7,069 nt of DNA. Origin: an uncultured Pseudomonadota bacterium. GTDB lineage: Bacteria > Pseudomonadota > Gammaproteobacteria > Burkholderiales > Usitatibacteraceae. The position numbers and the translations under genes are program-made. A model generated the notes under the pieces. That model had not been told where the DNA came from. It saw only the letters and a program-made list of their open reading frames with translations, and made no database searches. Within the stretch, counting starts at the first letter, position 1. Each line of letters starts with the position of its first letter. The stretch covers positions 1-7,069 of the forward strand of contig CAMPHL010000133.1 of the NCBI GenBank assembly GCA_946885905.1. Reading direction: 5' to 3'. Below are positions 6,511 through 7,069 of the stretch, in pieces.

Positions 6511-6567
6511 ACGCCCCAAGTTGCCAGTCGGAGGGACCCCGTCAATCCCAGGCAAGATCCTTAAAAA

Positions 6568-7069
6568 TCAATGTGTTGCCTGACCAGTCCGCCCCGAAGG
6601 CCAAGGCGTGCCACGCAGGAACTCCTCGGCCCCCATGCGTCGGCCCCCGGGACGTTGTACTTGCACCAGGCTCAGGGCGCCGAACCCGCAGCCGACGACG
6701 AGCCGGCTGTGCGTCGTACTGAGCTCGCCCGGCTCGAGCACGTCGGTGACTTCGTCGGCCGCCCAGATCTTGAGCTGGATCCCCTTCACCTTGGCCTCCG
6801 CTCCCGGGGCGGGGTTGAACGCGCGCACCTGGCGGCTGATTTCCGCCGCCGGGCGGTTCCAGTCGATCGCGGCTTCGGACTTTGCCACCTTGGATGCATA
6901 GGTCGCTGCCGAAGCAGCCTGGGACTTCGGCTCGAGGCGGTCGAGATGCGCCAATGCCTCGACGATCGCCTCGGCACCGGCAGCGGCGAGTTTCTCGGTC
7001 AGCGTGCCAGCCGTGTCCGTGGCGGCGATGGGCATCGCCCGCTCGAGGAGCACGGGGCCGGTGTCCAGG
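6568..7069 (-). CDS. fmt: Methionyl-tRNA formyltransferase, C-terminal part
   Basis: This is the C-terminal 166 codons of the enzyme that transfers a formyl group from 10-formyl-tetrahydrofolate to initiator Met-tRNA in the cytoplasm. The N-terminal formyltransferase domain with its catalytic residues is beyond the right edge. The first visible residues, LDTGPVLLERAMPI, match the end of that domain. The C-terminal tRNA-binding (OB-fold) domain follows, with TYASKVAKSEAAIDW, QVRAFNPAPGAEAKV and the ending LSLVQVQRPGGRRMGAEEFLRG, all close to the E. coli Fmt pattern. Reading is open through the window edge; the GTG at 7053 is an internal Val codon, not the start. The stop is TGA (6570-6568). 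In most bacteria fmt lies downstream of def, which would be outside the window to the right. The next gene on this strand is DUF4390, 133 bases away. Confidence 0.96.
   Translation of the reverse strand, partial: LDTGPVLLERAMPIAATDTAGTLTEKLAAAGAEAIVEALAHLDRLEPKSQAASAATYASKVAKSEAAIDWNRPAAEISRQVRAFNPAPGAEAKVKGIQLKIWAADEVTDVLEPGELSTTHSRLVVGCGFGALSLVQVQRPGGRRMGAEEFLRGTPWPSGRTGQATH

Noticed and set aside
6511..6526. Sigma54-like -24/-12 element (minus strand TGGCAACTTGGGGC)
   Set aside because: The GG and GC elements are 9 rather than 10 bases apart and the TTGCA-like -12 half is absent.
6561..6567. T-run right after the fmt stop (minus strand TTTTTAA), considered as an intrinsic terminator
   Set aside because: No stable GC-rich hairpin precedes it in the end of fmt.
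490..7069. Shared formyl theme between fmt and the N-formylglutamate amidohydrolase-family gene
   Set aside because: They are on opposite strands, several kilobases apart, in different operons; fmt is a housekeeping gene, so proximity is probably coincidental.

Overview
The window is GC-rich, densely packed bacterial DNA. Its best taxonomic marker is the minus-strand block fmt, DUF4390, ntrY, ntrX. That order is typical of Betaproteobacteria (Burkholderiales/Nitrosomonadales-like). No genus can be named from this sequence alone.

Plus strand, left half (1-2434): three genes read in the same direction and almost without gaps. They are the C-terminal half of a Dpp/Opp-type peptide ABC transporter ATPase (cut by the left edge), an N-formylglutamate amidohydrolase-family enzyme with a very histidine-rich C-terminal tail, and an aspartoacylase/succinylglutamate desuccinylase (AstE/AspA)-family zinc hydrolase. 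The last two overlap by 11 bases. The layout suggests an uptake-and-deacylation operon: the transporter imports small peptides or N-acyl amino acids and the two metallohydrolases remove or split the N-acyl group. The substrate is inferred, not shown.

Minus strand, right half (2435-7069, read right to left): the end of fmt (methionyl-tRNA formyltransferase, cut by the right edge), a 133-base intergenic region with a perfect 6-2-6 palindrome beside a weak sigma70-like promoter, then a tightly coupled trio. The trio is a secreted DUF4390 protein, the sensor kinase NtrY (ATGA overlap with DUF4390) and the response regulator NtrX (8 bases after ntrY). NtrY has four predicted membrane segments, a periplasmic sensor region, HAMP, PAS, HisKA and HATPase domains. 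NtrX has an intact receiver and Fis-type DNA-binding domain, but its central AAA+ domain has lost every catalytic motif I can locate and the GAFTGA loop. It is therefore probably a conventional DNA-binding regulator rather than a sigma54 activator.

The two halves converge with no spacer: the AstE-like stop codon (TAG) directly abuts the ntrX stop codon (CTA on the plus strand). I see no tRNA, rRNA, CRISPR array, insertion sequence or other mobile element. No clearly undescribed system is visible. The best leads are the His-tailed amidohydrolase in its transporter operon and the ATPase-dead NtrX.
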